This document shows positions 49,937 through 62,400 of a stretch of DNA of 64,000 nt, piece by piece; the first letter of the stretch is position 1; each line of letters begins with the position of its first letter. The translations under genes and the position numbers were made by a program. Origin of the DNA: Xylocopa sonorina (Eukaryota > Arthropoda > Insecta > Hymenoptera > Apidae). The notes beneath the pieces were generated by a model. It searched no databases. It was not told the DNA's origin and saw only the letters and a program-made list of their open reading frames with translations. The stretch spans positions 8,175,473 through 8,239,472 of the forward strand of contig NC_135204.1 in assembly GCF_050948175.1 (NCBI RefSeq). The letters run 5' to 3'.

Positions 49937-52900
49937 GTGATACGATTGAAGCAAGTTGCGCATCTTGCTAAGGCTGTCCTCCTTTCCCGTCGAAAAGCTG
50001 AAACACGACGGTAAATCACGCATCCGGGAGCCCAGGTACCGTCTAGAAGCGGAAGATTTGAATTGTTTCCGGGAATCACGCGCGCGGCAACCCTCTTTAT
50101 CCCCGTGTTACATACACGCGCGGGCATTTGCATATTTCAGCCAGGCTATCGCGAAACACCAGCGCCGCCGCCCTGTTTACTTCGCTCCTCGATCTCTCGT
50201 TTATTTTTACATTCATATCCACCGTGCTGGAATGTGCTCGCGTTATTCTCTCTCACTTAACGTTACGGCTGGCTGTCCGAGGGGGTTGTCGTCCCGGCAG
50301 ATTCTTCGTTCTCGCTAAAATACGCGCGTGTTACGGTTGCATCTTCGAGAATGAAAACGTTCAAATGGAGAAAGTTTAAGTGGGATACACGAGGGTTTCG
50401 CGTTCAAGCGAGGGAGGCTGGTTTTTATGCGTTGCTCTCGAGCTTCCGGTGGTACCAATACACACAGCATTGCATAGCTCGCGAGAAATCAGAAATAAAT
50501 TTCGCTAGAGTACCATCGATTCTCGGACGCATCGTCGATCTGCAAGAATCTCGATCTTCTTTTATTCTCTGAGAAAAAGCTCGAAACTGAATTAATTTCA
50601 ATTTTAAATGAACAGTGGAAAAGAATCGAGACGAGAGCTGGAACGAAGAAACGCTAGGGAACGACGGTCATTATTCCCTCGCATAATTGCTAATGTAATT
50701 ATTGGAACGAGAGGCAATTAGAAGACGCGGTGGTGCACGCAAAACGATCGGCCGAGTCGAGTGGCAAACATTGCGGAGAACGCCCGGAAACGGATGCGTC
50801 CGAGCGTTGGTGCATCCGGCACGCGGCACGGAGACACTTTTCCAACCGAGTCGCGCGAGTTTAGCACGTGTAAATTCCAATATTTAACCGATCGCATTAA
50901 CCTCTAATGCACAACGATGGACTAATGAAAATTGTATGCAAAACTGTTGGATTCGCATCGACGGAAGTACGCCGTGGCGCGCGTAATTACCAAACGAATA
51001 ACTCTTTACGCTAAATACTAATTACGAAACAAATTACTTGCCCGGTGTCATAAAGAAAACATTAATAGCTAAATATTTGCATAATATACTATCGAGCGAC
51101 CCGTACAGGAAACGATGCACAAAGCGGTATCGATCCTGCTCAACCAGCAGCAGCTAGCTACTTCGCGCGAATTTATTGCTATATTAGCGTGAATGTTAAT
51201 AAACCAACCCCTCCCGCCGCGCTCTCTCCCTCCCGCGGGTCGCTGTGATTGTTTGTACGATCCTTCAATCGAGGCTCAACCACGGACGATCGTTTGTCCG
51301 GCTCGTTTTCATGAACGTCGCATCTTGCGGACAGAAAATCGATCCTGACAGTTTGCGCGGTTCTAATTTGTTGTCGCCGCGATCCTACCACGGCCGCTAG
51401 GCTTCTACAGGCTTTGGTTTCATTTCCAGTCAGGCTCAAACTCGATTTCTACCTATTTTTTTGTAATTCTTACATCTTTCTTACTTTCTCCTTCGATAAA
51501 AATCGAATCTAGCGTGTGACTGCTATATCGAAAGTCGAGAAACCACTCTGAGGTGTCCTGTGATATCCTATTTCTAAAATGAACGAGTCATAACCGAAGA
51601 TAACATGAAAATCCGTATCAAAATTAATTTATATCATATCCTTTAAGATTTCGAATGAATCGTACACTTTTTGTGCCTGAAATCGACTCGTCCCTCGTTT
51701 ATCCATCACTCACCCAGGTTTCTCTAGATTCTGGTAACCAAGAACCCAAATCGATCCCACATTGCGGTGGCGCACGCAGAAACGAGCGAGATTCGTGCGA
51801 AAAAACGTAACGCGACGGGGTTAGAAGGCGTCCTAATTGTCCGTCAAGATACTAACCATCCCCGGTGGCGGGCGCAATAAGTAACGCTGGCCTAAAGATG
51901 AGGTCCAATGCATCAATGTCATCGCAAACAACATTGTTCCCCGGGCACCGCGGGGACTTAGCTCTAACGACGTATTTATGGCGTCAAGTCGCGGCTTAAA
52001 TAATAACCAGTCGATGATGGATGGCCCGGCCGTGCGCGCAGAAAATCGACATCATTATTGTTGTTAGGGGTTTTGTAACAACCGCCAAGATGTTCCACGG
52101 CGGGGCACAATGCTCTCGCGCGGACGTACGCTCACGGAGAACTCACGCTCGAGAACGGCAGATGCGTATAATCTCTCCTGTATTAACGACACCTCGATCG
52201 GGCCCTACGCTTTATCTCGCAAATCGGTTCTGGGAACTACGTGGCGTCATCGATTTCCCGGCGATTTCGTTCTCGAAAAGCTGTGCGAACGTGAACGCGA
52301 TCCGATTCTGCTTTCGAGGATCCTTTCGACAGCCTTCGAACTCGTTCTCGATCGTTTTCCTCCTCTTCTCTCTTCGTTTCATTGATCATTCTTCGGACGT
52401 GGCTGAAAACTAGCTGCTGTTAATACTGTTGGTAATTTTTAGTTCTAATTCCGAGTGATTTAGTTGGAAGTGAAATTTCTACGAGGATTAGCAGATTTTT
52501 AACGAGCCGTGTGCACCGTGGCTCCTCTGGAAACGGCTAAAAACGGCGCGCGCGTCGTTGCGAAAGTGATAAAGCAGATCATGAAAAGCGTTTTCCCCGG
52601 GGCGGCGAGTGTAATTTGCGAAAATATTTACGTCGGCCCGTATCGGTTTATTAGAGATAATACGCATTGCAGATAATATAGATTTTCTGTTTCACATTTA
52701 AATGGAACGATAAGCCGTAATTTATTCTTTTATTACGTGTAATAAAATGGCCGATGACACAGGCGGCGCGGCAGGCAATTCCAAGTGCATCCAACGCGCG
52801 AAACATTCCCCCGGTTGAACGAAGATATACGGCTAATAATTCCTTTTTCCCTTCGTTCCGCGTTCGTTTCTGCCTGACGAGGATTCTAACCAGAGCTCAC

Positions 52901-53547
52901 GTAGCACAGCCCTTCTGCTATCAATTTCGGATACGATATCGTTGATTGCGAAATTTTTAATAGCTTCCCCTTGTACGCGCGCTTCTCATCTTTCTATTAG
53001 CACGATTCGAATTTAAGGTGAATTTCGTTAATCACAATTGTTTAAAAGAGATTAAGAATCGGTCGAGCTGGTGTAACTCTCGATTTTATGCCCAAGCGTT
53101 AACTTAACGCCTGAGAATTCCTTTAAAAACTACTCGATCGGTTCTAAATAACCAACGACCCAACCATCGGTCCACTAAGAAACAAGCTTCGAAACGTGTA
53201 ACCATAGACTGTACCTGCGCGCCGGGACCTTCTTCAAAACTCGACAAATTGATCGAACGGATCAGTGAATGGTCCGGCCAACAATAATTCCGATCGCTTC
53301 ATCCCCGAATCGACGGTGAAAAAGGAAGCGGTTCGAACGTGACGGCGTAGTCCTCCGCATCCTGTCCACGTTCCACGACAGAGGGCCGTGCGCGCGAGAA
53401 GGTACCACGCGTTTTCAGTTGGGCCCCGATTCCAAAGCCCTGGCGCTCGCCGACAATAGGTTAAAGCGTCAAATTAGGCGGTGCAGGTCAACTGCATGGG
53501 CGTCCCTGCCTAGTCGTCGCCGTGTCGGCTGAATTCTGTGCCCCGGA

Positions 53548-53602
53548 TATATAGGGTTGCCTCTATAATGCCATAATACAAATAAGTCAGTCAGTCAGTC
53601 AG
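53548..53602 (+). promoter_or_regulatory. (TCAG)n run with upstream TATA-like words
   Basis: TATATA at 53548 and TATAAT at 53564 precede four TCAG units starting at 53587. This may be only a microsatellite; it resembles the intron 2 site at 33.5 kb (both share AAGTCAGTCAG). No gene follows. Confidence 0.2.
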
Positions 53603-54718
53603 TTGGTGCCCCGCCGCGTATACCCTACGGTCTATTATGGTCCTTGATCTCCGGCCATTATGCGTCCACCTTTCTCCCTCGATTGTTGCCTGCAAAGTCA
53701 TTCGAGCTAGCTTCAAGCTTCTGTGTCTGCCCCTACCCTATTCCCTCTGTGCCTTCTGTCCTCTTCCGACGACGTTCGCGTCCAATGGGATCGTCTCTCT
53801 CCATCCTGGGCCCGTTTATGCTCCTTTAGCAGCCTCTGCTAACCTCGAACTCGTCGCGTCCCTCGTCTCACCCGCGCTCCGCATCGCTTTTCGCCTCGTA
53901 CCATCCTCTGGCTCTACCTTGCTCTCTGTTCGCGGTGCACTCGTCTGGGAAGAGAGATTAGGTGCATCGGATCCGCTGCCCGTGAATGGGGATTAAGATT
54001 TCTTTTGATTCATGCGACGAGAACGACAAACCGATCGGTTTCATTTGTTATTCCTGCCCCTTTTCGCTATCTCGCGGTCGGATTTACCTTCGCCTTCGGT
54101 GTGGGAGAAAGAACAGCTCGAGAATGTAATTCGAGTATTCTCGAGAAGCGTTTGGGACTTGAGAAGCTGCGGAGATCGAGACTCGCGACGCTAGAGCCAT
54201 CTAGGACGCGCAGACTGGGGCTCCTTAACTAGGAGACATTTAATTCCATTATTAAGTTCTTCTTTTTTATTGCAATTGTATGTAGTTTTTGGAATGCGAT
54301 TTATTTCGAGCGTCCAGAGTTGTTATTTTACGTTTTGTTCGAACTGAAGGGGTAAATAAAAATAGTCCCAAGTAAAGCATTATCAAAAGAGAATTACAGG
54401 ACTGGATTCGTGGACGGTTTTATTATTACAACGACTAACACGTTTCCGTTTATTGAGTTCGATTCGTTGGTAGGAAAGTAGCAGGGAGTCGGCTACCGGC
54501 AGGGCACGAAATAGACTAACAATAAGCTTGTCTCCCTGCCTTTGATCGCGTACAACCCCTCTGCCCTCCCCCTTGTGCAAATAGATCGAAATATTTGTTT
54601 GAAAAGCGAGTCACTTCCGTCGAAAGAAAGATTAGTTCCACTAGCGTCGAAATTGGGATTGAAAAATTGTTCTCGATTGAAATATTGCTAAACTAATTTT
54701 AATCTTTACACATATATA

Positions 54719-54741
54719 ACACACACACACACACACACACA
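54719..54741. repeat. (AC)n microsatellite
   Basis: About 11 AC units in the Nkx6 5' flank. Confidence 0.9.
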
Positions 54742-55455
54742 ATGCTCTATAGAATTACTTACAATAGAATTAATATAATTGAAGGAATTTGTTATTAACG
54801 AGTTAAAAAGTATTTAGTTATCCGAGGCAGGCACGTTTTAAGCGACACTTGCTCGGTGTTATGCTAACAGCTGGCCATCCCCAAGGGTCCTTTCCGGTTC
54901 GTTTAGCGTCGCGCGAAGACAACCGTGTGTCATCGGCGTAGCCCGCGCGCTAATTGAATATCGCACCCTTACACCGGCTGCCATTTCATCTCGCGCTCGC
55001 GCTTTTAAGTAAAATTTCATTTCCATCGGTTCGCCCATAGACCCGTCGCCGTCCGTTTGTTTATGATCGAACCGTTATAAAACGATCGCTCTCCAATTAG
55101 TTAATTGACACGGGTACGGGCGGCGGGGGCGTTGCGCGGCGCCCTCGCCAATTTTGTTTGCCTCAAAACCGGGATACAAAATTTCCGCGGAAAGAAACGC
55201 GCGCGCCAATGCCCCGATCGGGGAAAAAAGAGGAGCCTCGAGTAGATTGCAGGAGACGTGCGATCCGTCGCCGTTGTTTCGAGAGTGTACTTGTTTTTAC
55301 CTCTCGAGAGTAATGGTCATTGGTTCCACCAGTTCCTAAATTGACTCGTTCGTTTTCAAACATTTCACATAAAAATACAGTATTCGCGTTCTCTCTAAAT
55401 CCAGACTATTAAAAAATTGAAATCGTGAATTATTAAACCCTGCAGAGGATACGAG

Positions 55456-55780
55456 TAACCGATCATTAAGTCCTGCCAACTGTGTAGCGTCCACGATAAT
55501 ATCGCACAGATCGCAACAAACTTATACAAATTATTCCTATGTTCGTAATTTTCCTTTGAGAATGTCGATCCAAGACTAGAAACGAAATATCTGCAAGGAG
55601 TTAAGCTACGAGCGAGGCGTAACCGATCATTAAGTCCCACTGACTCGCGCGTCCACGATAATATCGCACAGATCACAACAAACTTATACAAATTATTCTT
55701 ATGTTCACAATTTTCCTTTGAATGCGTCGATGAAAGACTAGAAACGAAATATCTGCAAGGAGTTAAGCTACGAGCGAAGC
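55456..55780. repeat. Tandem duplication, period about 163 bp
   Basis: GTAACCGATCATTAAGTCC occurs at 55456 and 55619. Both copies share CGTCCACGATAATATCGCAC, CAACAAACTTATACAAATTA and GAAACGAAATATCTGCAAGG. Identity is high apart from a variable patch near the start of each unit and a few substitutions. Confidence 0.9.
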
Positions 55781-56782
55781 GAAACGAGACGGATCGGTCT
55801 CGATCGGCAACCGTCGATCGATATAAGTTAATCGTTCTTGGTTAGCGGGACGAGTGGCTGGAAAAGTCTGGCGGCGATGGTATAAAGGTGGAACTACGAT
55901 GTGAACGAGTGAACAGAATCGAGTAGTCGAGTGAAGCGACGCCCGGGGTAGGCCATAAACAAGTGCTTACCGCAATCTAATGCGTCTGTAATTGCTCGAG
56001 CACCAGTATCTTCCCCAACGGTCCCACTTGCTCCCGCGATTTAATTACTATGTAAATGTCGCATTCCCTAAACTGTCCGTTTCCCTTCGCCCCGCCGCTG
56101 CCCGCCCGTCGCCCTACCCTTTTCCAGGCTGTCGCCCGATGTCCTTAATTACTTTATACGTTATTATAGCCCACCAACTACTGTCGACCGTACTCACTCC
56201 ATCCGACAGCCAGCCGTTTCACTCCATTCCGTTTCGGCCATATTGTTGCCGGCTTAAGCCCTCCGATCTCTTTACCTTCTTCCTTCGAGTAACGCTGTTC
56301 TGATCCACGCGTAAGAACGATCATTCTTACCAAACGACACGAGTCTCGTACACCTCGTTTCGTTTGGCCACAGTTTTTCTTCTCTCACCTTGGATGTCAA
56401 CTCGTTTTTTCCACTTTTAACTAGTCGTTCGTTTATTTGGCTCGGTTATAATGGAGTTGTAAGTATTTTGGACCATCAGGAAGATTCTTTATGTTTTTTG
56501 ATATTGATGTATCTTTTTGGGGATCTTTGAACAGTTTTTTTTCTTTTCTGTGGTTGTTTAGTTAATGTGGAAGAATAATTCGTTTTCAGGGTGGGAGAGT
56601 TTGTCTCGTTGATTCACAAGGATCGGTTTCACCTTTATGAAAGCGTTTAGCAATCTCGAAACGGGTACGCTCCTTAACTACATTTTGATCGCAAAGTCGT
56701 TTCACGATATACTTTATAACATCGTAACACGGCCCCGGAATTACGTATCTCATTATTCTCGTCTCGTACGCTGCCCTGTACC

Positions 56783-57143
56783 GGTCCGCGTCATTAACTA
56801 GGCGCCTGTACCCCCAAAAACTGAAATCCTCGCGAGTATCCTTTCCCTGGCGAGGAAAAACCATAAAAAAAATTCCTTAATTCCTCGAACAAAGTTCATC
56901 TCACTCTCCACACACTTATTAAAATTAATTTCGCACGATACCCATTCCTAATAAGACGTTGTTGAAAAAAGGTCCGCGTCATCAACTAGGCGCCTGTACC
57001 CTCAAAAACTGAAATCCTTGCGAGGAAAAACTATCAAAAAAATTCCCTAATTCCTCGAACAAAGTTCATCTCACTCTCCACACATTTATCAGACCTAATT
57101 TCGCACAATACCTATTCCTATATAGGACATTATTGGAAAAAAC
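56783..57143. repeat. Tandem duplication, period 188 bp
   Basis: GGTCCGCGTCAT at 56783 recurs at 56971. Both copies contain AACTAGGCGCCTGTACCC, CTCGAACAAAGTTCATCTC and CACTCTCCACACA. The second copy has lost about 17 bp (the AGTATCCTTTCCCTGGC segment) and carries substitutions. Confidence 0.9.
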
Positions 57144-58774
57144 CTGTAGAAAACAAGTGTACATTTAATATCGCTCCAATTTAATATGAATAATATTGTC
57201 AGTAATTTTAATATTCGAATCGAATCCGAAAAGAAATGTAGATTAACATCGTTCACCCAGGATACGCGTGGTAAGATGAATGGCAGCCGCGACGGAAGTG
57301 GCCTGAAACCCTTCCAGCCGTCAGTTTAAAGTCCCGCCAATAAATGTATCGTTTCGACGGTCGATTTACCGATCGGCTAGACGTGTAGGGCCGTCCTTAT
57401 CCCCGTCCGTAGTACGTCTTAGCTGGTGGACAGTATAAATGGGCTCGCTGTCCACAGGAGTCCGATAATTTGGCAGCCGAGAGGGTTGTAAGAGGGCTTT
57501 GACCAGTTTGTCAGCCAGCAGGGTGCAGCTAAGAGGGTCCACCCTCGAGAGGCTACCGGGCACCGTCGATTTGTCTCGCACCCGCAATGGACAAACTCCG
57601 CGCGATTTGTCACTGGCCGATTCTCATTGAAAATCAATCGATCGCGAGACGTGTACACGCGTATTTTGAATATTTCCACGAACCCGACGCCGAGATCAAT
57701 ACCATACTCGTTTGGGAACGCCACGGGACCGTTACAGACGCTTTACAGCGAACGATAAAAGCTTGTCGATTCACCGATAACTAATTCTCATCGCATCCAC
57801 CGATGTTGTTATTAATTACGCTAGTAATCGTGCCGGCTGATGCGCGTTAATTGCGCTCGTGGTGCGTTAGTAGTTTCGATTGCTTTGTTAATCCTGTACA
57901 TTTTAGTGTTATGGGTTAGATGTTGTATACTTTTTAAAGCAGACCTTTTATTGCGCATGCTTTTCTTTCATTTAGAGAAAAGTTAGTAGATATTCAGCGG
58001 AAGAAGAGATTTAAATTTGAAATTCACTTGGTTTTCAGCAAATAATTAAGTTACTCTTTGGTAAGGCTGTTAGATTAGTAGTTTAATGATGTATTTAATG
58101 ATGCGTTATGTTGAGAGAATTTTTTACCAGCTGGTTTAAATGGAGTAAATATTTTCTGCAAAAGAGAACGGTATGTCAATTGTTTTACTCGGAATTAAAT
58201 GTAAAATGGTAGAAGAACGTCTGTTATATTTTCGTTTCTCTTATTGTTACCCGTGTGTTATCGTATGCGATACACACTATGAAATATGCAATAAGCATTT
58301 CGTGAACAATTACGTAGTCGCATGAAAGGAAAGATAGGGAAGCGCCGCGAGAGAATGAATTTCCATGCGAAACGTGAAAACGAAGAATATATTTACAGAC
58401 TACAGATAGCTGGACTCTTAATTAAGTATGAATTATTTTTTTTTAAATTAATCACTACGTACCATAGACTCAAGATACAAAAATAATATGCAGCGTATAT
58501 CTTTACATTTTTATAACCATTATGTTAACATAAAACATAATATATATCCGTATTTTATCTGAAACAGAATTGATGAAATCAAAATTGAATAAAACAGTAG
58601 TTTAGAACTACTGGCGACATTTAGAAACAAAGATCTGAACCAGCACAGCTAATCTGCATTACCAACCTGTGAGATGATTTTACAGTTTCAACGTTTACCA
58701 TCAGAGACTAAAGTTGGTGTAATATACTTATAGAAAATGAAAATGAAATTTTCAAGAATATTAAATATAATATT

Positions 58775-58906
58775 TATCGATAATATTAGATTCGTGCATT
58801 GATTAAATAGAACGTCTCCATCGAAGCTTACTTGTTTAAGTACGATTTGGATATTTTAAATTATCGATAATTCTCGATGTCGAGAACTATCGAATCGCTA
58901 TCGATA
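58775..58906. promoter_or_regulatory. Cluster of three TATCGATA (DRE-type) motifs upstream of USP8
   Basis: Perfect TATCGATA palindromes lie at 58775-58782, 58862-58869 and 58899-58906. In Drosophila this word binds DREF at housekeeping promoters and its CGATA half binds the insulator protein BEAF-32. The cluster lies 0.5-0.65 kb before the USP8 ATG, between it and the Nkx6 flank. A promoter or boundary role is inference. Confidence 0.5.
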
Positions 58907-59235
58907 GCGACAGTCCACCACTACGTAAACGTCACGTTATTAGGATGTAGGAAAGCGGTAGCGTGTCGTGTTTTAGGCAGAAAATTTTCTTCACAGCCAA
59001 AGTGTTCGCACGATTTCGACATTTCTATTGGTAAACGAAAATGTCAGGTCGCCCCGTTTTCTCGCCACCGTCGTAAGAGGCAACGACGTAGCTAACCTAT
59101 CAACAGACTCGTGAAAGTGTATGGGTAACCAAACTCAATTACATTAGCGATATCTCTGCCAATTATGTCTGTTTGGCAGAAATGCATATCTTCGAATTAA
59201 ATCGCTAACCACGTAGAAGGTTTCTCGTCGAGGCG

Positions 59236-59372
59236 GTAAGTACTGGTTTCGAAACGATATTTATGCTGTAAAATAGTCGATTTCTCGCGAAACGTTTCAC
59301 TTTCATCGGTAATACTCTTTATTTCTTGTGGAATACTATGAAATGTAACGTGAAACGATATTCGTTGTGCAG
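59236..59372 (+). other. USP8: Probable 5' UTR intron of USP8
   Basis: GCG|GTAAGT at 59236 is a strong donor and TTGTGCAG ending at 59372 a good acceptor, 56 bp before the ATG. The 137-bp size matches the gene's other small introns. Not confirmed by transcript data. Confidence 0.45.
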
Positions 59373-59427
59373 TGTACAGATCGGATTGAAGATCTCTTCT
59401 TAGAGGGACGCTACAAATTTGGTTAAA

Positions 59428-62400
59428 ATGTCTGAGAAAACACCATTGCGGTACAACAGTGTGAAAGACCTGTTACAAATGGCCAGAATCAATTATAAAG
59501 GGAAAAGGCCGTCGGATATTTATAAGAGGCTCCCAGAAATGTTTAATCTGGCTGAGAACGCCAAAATACGAGGCGACGAGGAGTATCAATACATTATGCT
59601 GAGGAGGTGGTTAAATTGCATCGAATGGCTGAGAAGTACGCAGGAATATAAAGGCGATAAGGCATTTTCGTTAACGAATATGCGTGTAAATCAGGTAAGA
59701 AGTCGAGTAGTTTTATTTGTTTGTTACATCCACAATATCCGCATCGATATAAAGGACTGAACTATTGTAAACCTCTTTTTTGTAGATCAATGAAGTAAAA
59801 AAAGTACTCGCAGAGTTAAATCCGAAATTAGATACACGGTACAAGCAGCATATGAAGGCAAAGACATTGGGAAAGGGTAATAGTACAGAGAAAATGGATG
59901 TAGATATTGAAACAGAAACAGACTCTATTATGTCTCCTGTTGACGGTGCCCTGAAACTGCCTGAGACACCAACGAGGGATCCACTGGTCAGTGATAACGA
60001 GGAAATTATAAATTGCGATCAAGTATTTCAACTGATACAGAAAGACGATGGTAGATATTTGATTATTGATATCAGGCCCAAGGTACAATTTGATGCTTCA
60101 AGAATATTATCTGATAAAGTCATTAACATTCCAAATAGTAGGATAAAGCCCGGGTAAGTGAAATCTTCCGTTACGCAAGCGACTCTATTTTCTGTGTTCT
60201 TCAATTAGTCCGAGTAACTAGATTTCATTTTCCTTCTTTTTTTTTTAGAGCTTTGACATCGCATTTCGACAAACATCTTCGCAAAGATAAACACTCTTTA
60301 GACCTGTTCAGGCATAGATCGGTGCAATACGTAGACGTAGTAATTCTAATTGATTGGGACACATCGAGCAAAACGTTAACGCCCGACAATCATCTGAACG
60401 TATTAAGGAAGATTTTCGAAGATTGGGATCCGGGTATAAAGTACAAAAGAATCGCGATCCTCGACGGTGGTTACGCCGAATGGATAGCTCGTTATCCAGC
60501 ATTTACGACGAACCCTAATATTGCCGAGCCTAATTTGAACAACGCCCCAAACGAGATATTAGATAACATAGAGTACCCAGAATGGATACACTTGGACGAG
60601 GAGGAGAATGCTGTAAAGTCCCGCGAGAATAGGGTGAACAACTTGAAGCTTCTGAATAAAAATGAAATCGCGTCAAAAATTAATATCACGGACGATAAGA
60701 CGTGGTACAAAGAGTTGGACACGGAAATAAGTAATAACATTTCCATGCAACCCAACAATTTCATGAATAACTCAATCGACGTGGGAAAAGTCTCGAGGAA
60801 TAACATGAGGGCACGACAATTCGACGATAACTCGTCGATACTTCAACAAAAGAGGGTGTCGAATATCATAAAGAGGAACGACGTGCCCTCGAGACCGACT
60901 GTGGATAGAAGTAACAAACCGATCTCGTTAGATGCGTCTGCTTCCGAGTCGAAGGTAGTTTTGAAGTTGATGAAACAGTTAAACGAGCTGGCGAAGAGTA
61001 AACAGGAGATGGAGCAAGAGATCTTGGAACAGGAACGCACGTTATTCATGCAATACAACGGGACTAAACACAAGGCTTCAAATGAAGAGGAGTACATTCG
61101 TAGTAATGTGAAGATGTTAAGCTTGAAATTGGAAGAAACGGTAATTGATAGTTTGCTCCTTGGAATACATACAGGTTCATTTGTATCTGAATTTTTTTCA
61201 AAACTTTTTATTTGTTCTTAATTAAAGATAGGTCAGGTTGAGAAAACGCAAGTGCATAGTAAAAGTTATATTAATCCTTCTTTTCATAGCAAAAAGAGTA
61301 TAAGAAGCTCGAAGATGAACTCACTAAATATTTCTCAAGAACGGAATCGATTAAGTTCAACGCTGCTGAAGAGAACGAGAAAGGAGGTCTTGAATTTACG
61401 CTTGCATTGTTGAAACGACGAATGAAAGATACTTCTGCTGATCGACAAAAGTTGCGAGAGTAAGTGTGTAGATATGGTTCTGTTACATTACTTTTACTAC
61501 ATTTAAACAATTTTTATGAATAGAAAATCGATGAAAAATAATTACAAGGAATTGTCGACGAAAGAGGTGGAGGATGACATACACAAAGAACCGCTGAAAG
61601 TAGATAACAATTCTTCGATGGGCAATCTGGAGCGTTCGTACTCTAGTCCAAATTTGCTGCAGGTAATTTAAAAAAGATTCTCTCGCGCGAGGGTCGCTGG
61701 GTCTTTCTGGGGAAAAACTTTGTTTAAAAACCATACAAATCATTCAGTTGAAGGATCGCAAAGCGCCGCAAGTGGACAGAAGTTCGAAACCGCAGATCTC
61801 ACCGATCAATCAAAATGGAACCTACGGAGACAATAAATTGTCCCATCTAAGTTGGGCTAATCGCGAAGAAAGAATGACACCTGTCCATGGAAGTGTCGTA
61901 AGTATCGATAAACTATTAATTTAATTAAACACCATTTTATATATATTAAAAATCATTTCGATACGTACATCAAGTGTTAGAAAAAAGATATATATACAAT
62001 TGCAAGCTCTTCAATTGCAACAAAATGAAGTCGCGTGATTTCCCGGTCCCGCGTGGCGAACGTTCATGTGAGACAAACATTTTCCAACTGTACGGCTTCC
62101 GAATCCAATTTACTCCGAATAACGTTTCGCAGTAACTCATAGGCGGTTCACATTAGTACCTGTTTGACTGTCACCACCAAATTACTGTCTGGTGATGTTT
62201 GCTCGTGGAACACTGAACTGAAACGCAACACATCGCGCGAATCGTGGTGTCAGATTCGCGTATGCATCGATCAGCAGGATTGTGCTTAATTGTGGCGCGG
62301 CGAATTCATCGTGTTAATTATGATTAGCCGTTCGTTCACGAAGCACGTTAGAGGAAAATGTGATCTATATGTAATTAAATAAGGTATCGACGAAACATGG

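Larger units (their letters stand above)
41905..59427. other. About 17.5 kb without a recognisable coding gene (Nkx6 5' flank)
   Basis: The Nkx6 promoter and 5' UTR must lie at the left of this stretch or further right. GC-rich DNA follows to about 43.6 kb, with a degenerate CTGG-rich patch at 42.89-42.96 kb. Further along are tandem duplications at 49.58, 55.46 and 56.78 kb, a 36-bp minisatellite at 49.43 kb, an AC run at 54.72 kb and the TATCGATA cluster near 58.8-58.9 kb. ORFs of up to 170 codons overlap on both strands, match no family I know and are treated as chance. Confidence 0.6.
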
